Assembly (NCBI RefSeq): GCF_030077865.1
Contig: NZ_JASDDP010000011.1
DNA length: 42,537 nucleotides
Source of the DNA: Mycoplasma_H phocimorsus
GTDB taxonomy: Bacteria > Bacillota_I > Bacilli_A > Mycoplasmatales > Metamycoplasmataceae
Direction: 5' to 3' (one strand)
Shown here: positions 42,090 through 42,537 of the stretch, one piece after another
How the letters are laid out: every line of letters begins with the position of its first letter
How positions within the stretch are numbered: position 1 is the first letter of the stretch
Notes under the pieces: generated by a model
Seen by the model: the letters and a program-made list of their open reading frames with translations, nothing else
Told to the model about the DNA's origin: nothing
Database searches by the model: none
Program-made: the position numbers and the translations under genes

Positions 42090-42537
42090 ATGAATAAAAA
42101 TTTTACAATAGGTGAAAAAATTACTAAAAAACAATTTGAAGCTAACATGAAACTATATAAAAAGCATGAATATACATTAGTTTATGATCAAGAAAAGATT
42201 GAACACACTTTAATCAGTTATAATACTCTTAAAGAAATAGAATCAAGTGGAGATAATATGACTAGAAAAGAATTCGAGAATTTTAAATCAGAGCTTTTAA
42301 ATATTATTAAAAAAAATGAAAATCAACATCAGGTTGATAAACTGGAAATTAAACAAAGTTTGGATTCATTTAGAAATGAAATTCTTGAAATGCGTAAAGC
42401 TGATAAAATTGAAATGAAACAAAGTTTGGATTCATTTAGAAATGAAATTCTTGAAATGCGTAAAGCTGATAAACTGGAAATGAAACAAAGTTTGGATTCA
42501 TTTAGAAATGAAATTCTTGAAATGCGTAAAGCTGATA
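42090..42537 (+). CDS. Coiled-coil repeat protein, cut by window end
   Basis: ATG 42090 with a GGGGGAAA Shine-Dalgarno sequence opens a frame that is still open at the window end (149 codons seen). The N-terminal 80 residues are charged (MNKNFTIGEKITKKQFEANM, then NMTRKEFENFKSELLNII). From 42336 a 22-residue unit repeats (DKLEMKQSLDSFRNEILEMR plus KA). No signal peptide is visible. The TRKEF-then-coiled-coil design is reminiscent of the DUF16 proteins of M. pneumoniae, an analogy only. The 230 nt upstream contain no gene; a weak hairpin (42012-42035) was noted there. Confidence 0.7.
   Translation, partial: MNKNFTIGEKITKKQFEANMKLYKKHEYTLVYDQEKIEHTLISYNTLKEIESSGDNMTRKEFENFKSELLNIIKKNENQHQVDKLEIKQSLDSFRNEILEMRKADKIEMKQSLDSFRNEILEMRKADKLEMKQSLDSFRNEILEMRKAD
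42336..42537 (+). repeat. 66-bp in-frame tandem repeats
   Basis: Three full copies (42336-42401, 42402-42467, 42468-42533) and the start of a fourth at 42534. Copies differ at only a few bases: the codons after GATAAA and GAAAT vary (Leu/Ile, Ile/Met). Each copy encodes 22 residues, twice an 11-residue hendecad. Confidence 0.95.

Overview
This window is AT-rich and comes from a mycoplasma (Mollicutes). UGA is read as tryptophan throughout: OppF, RpoB, RpoC, PulA, PepF and others stay open only under genetic code 4. UGG is also used, but rarely. The gene content (large OppA lipoprotein, OppF with a giant insertion, PepF, RNase J, a papain-like surface protease) fits the hominis group of Mycoplasma. 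The species cannot be fixed from sequence alone. No phage, insertion sequence or CRISPR array was seen.

Layout. 1-3750 (+): an ECF-type S component, a 702-aa protein that looks like a degenerate OppF-type ATPase, and a small conserved protein, closed by a terminator. 3824-6106 (-): a 73-aa protein, cmk and der in one operon with overlapping ends. 6250-17667 (+): promoter, a 24-codon leader ORF, an attenuator, then pepF-oppA-B-C-D-F, with gaps of 1 to 10 nt or overlaps. 17668-18810: a gene-poor scar with structured hairpins, a decayed type III DNA methyltransferase (minus strand) and a short copy of the start of a gene at 36 kb. 18811-22470: tRNA-Arg, RNase J, convergent deoB, tRNA-Leu, tRNA-Lys. 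22482-24623 (-): tmRNA, a membrane coiled-coil protein, rsmD. 24670-25218 (+): def. 25288-26623 (-): a lipoprotein gene broken by two frameshifts near homopolymers. 26877-36220 (-): rpoC, rpoB and a methionine-poor orphan protein. 36367-37659 (+): pyrH-frr. 37754-39853 (+): a pullulanase-type glycosidase. 39856-41856 (-): a membrane-anchored papain-like protease. 42090-end (+): a coiled-coil gene with 66-bp tandem repeats, cut by the window edge.

How the genes work together. The centre of the window is a peptide-feeding operon. OppA captures oligopeptides, OppBC form the channel, OppDF power it, and the zinc peptidase PepF cuts the imported peptides. Its leader shows a strong promoter whose predicted start is the A of a leaderless 24-codon ORF. 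The stop codon of that ORF touches one arm of a long antiterminator hairpin, and the other arm is also part of a 13-bp intrinsic terminator just ahead of pepF. This is the geometry of translation-coupled attenuation and is the most interesting signal here.

The other strong oddity is the 702-aa protein behind the S component. It keeps the OppF layout, including a Q-loop-like segment and a long coiled-coil insertion, but has lost all nucleotide-binding motifs. The remaining genes are housekeeping: transcription, RNA decay, trans-translation, ribosome recycling and maturation, and nucleotide kinases.
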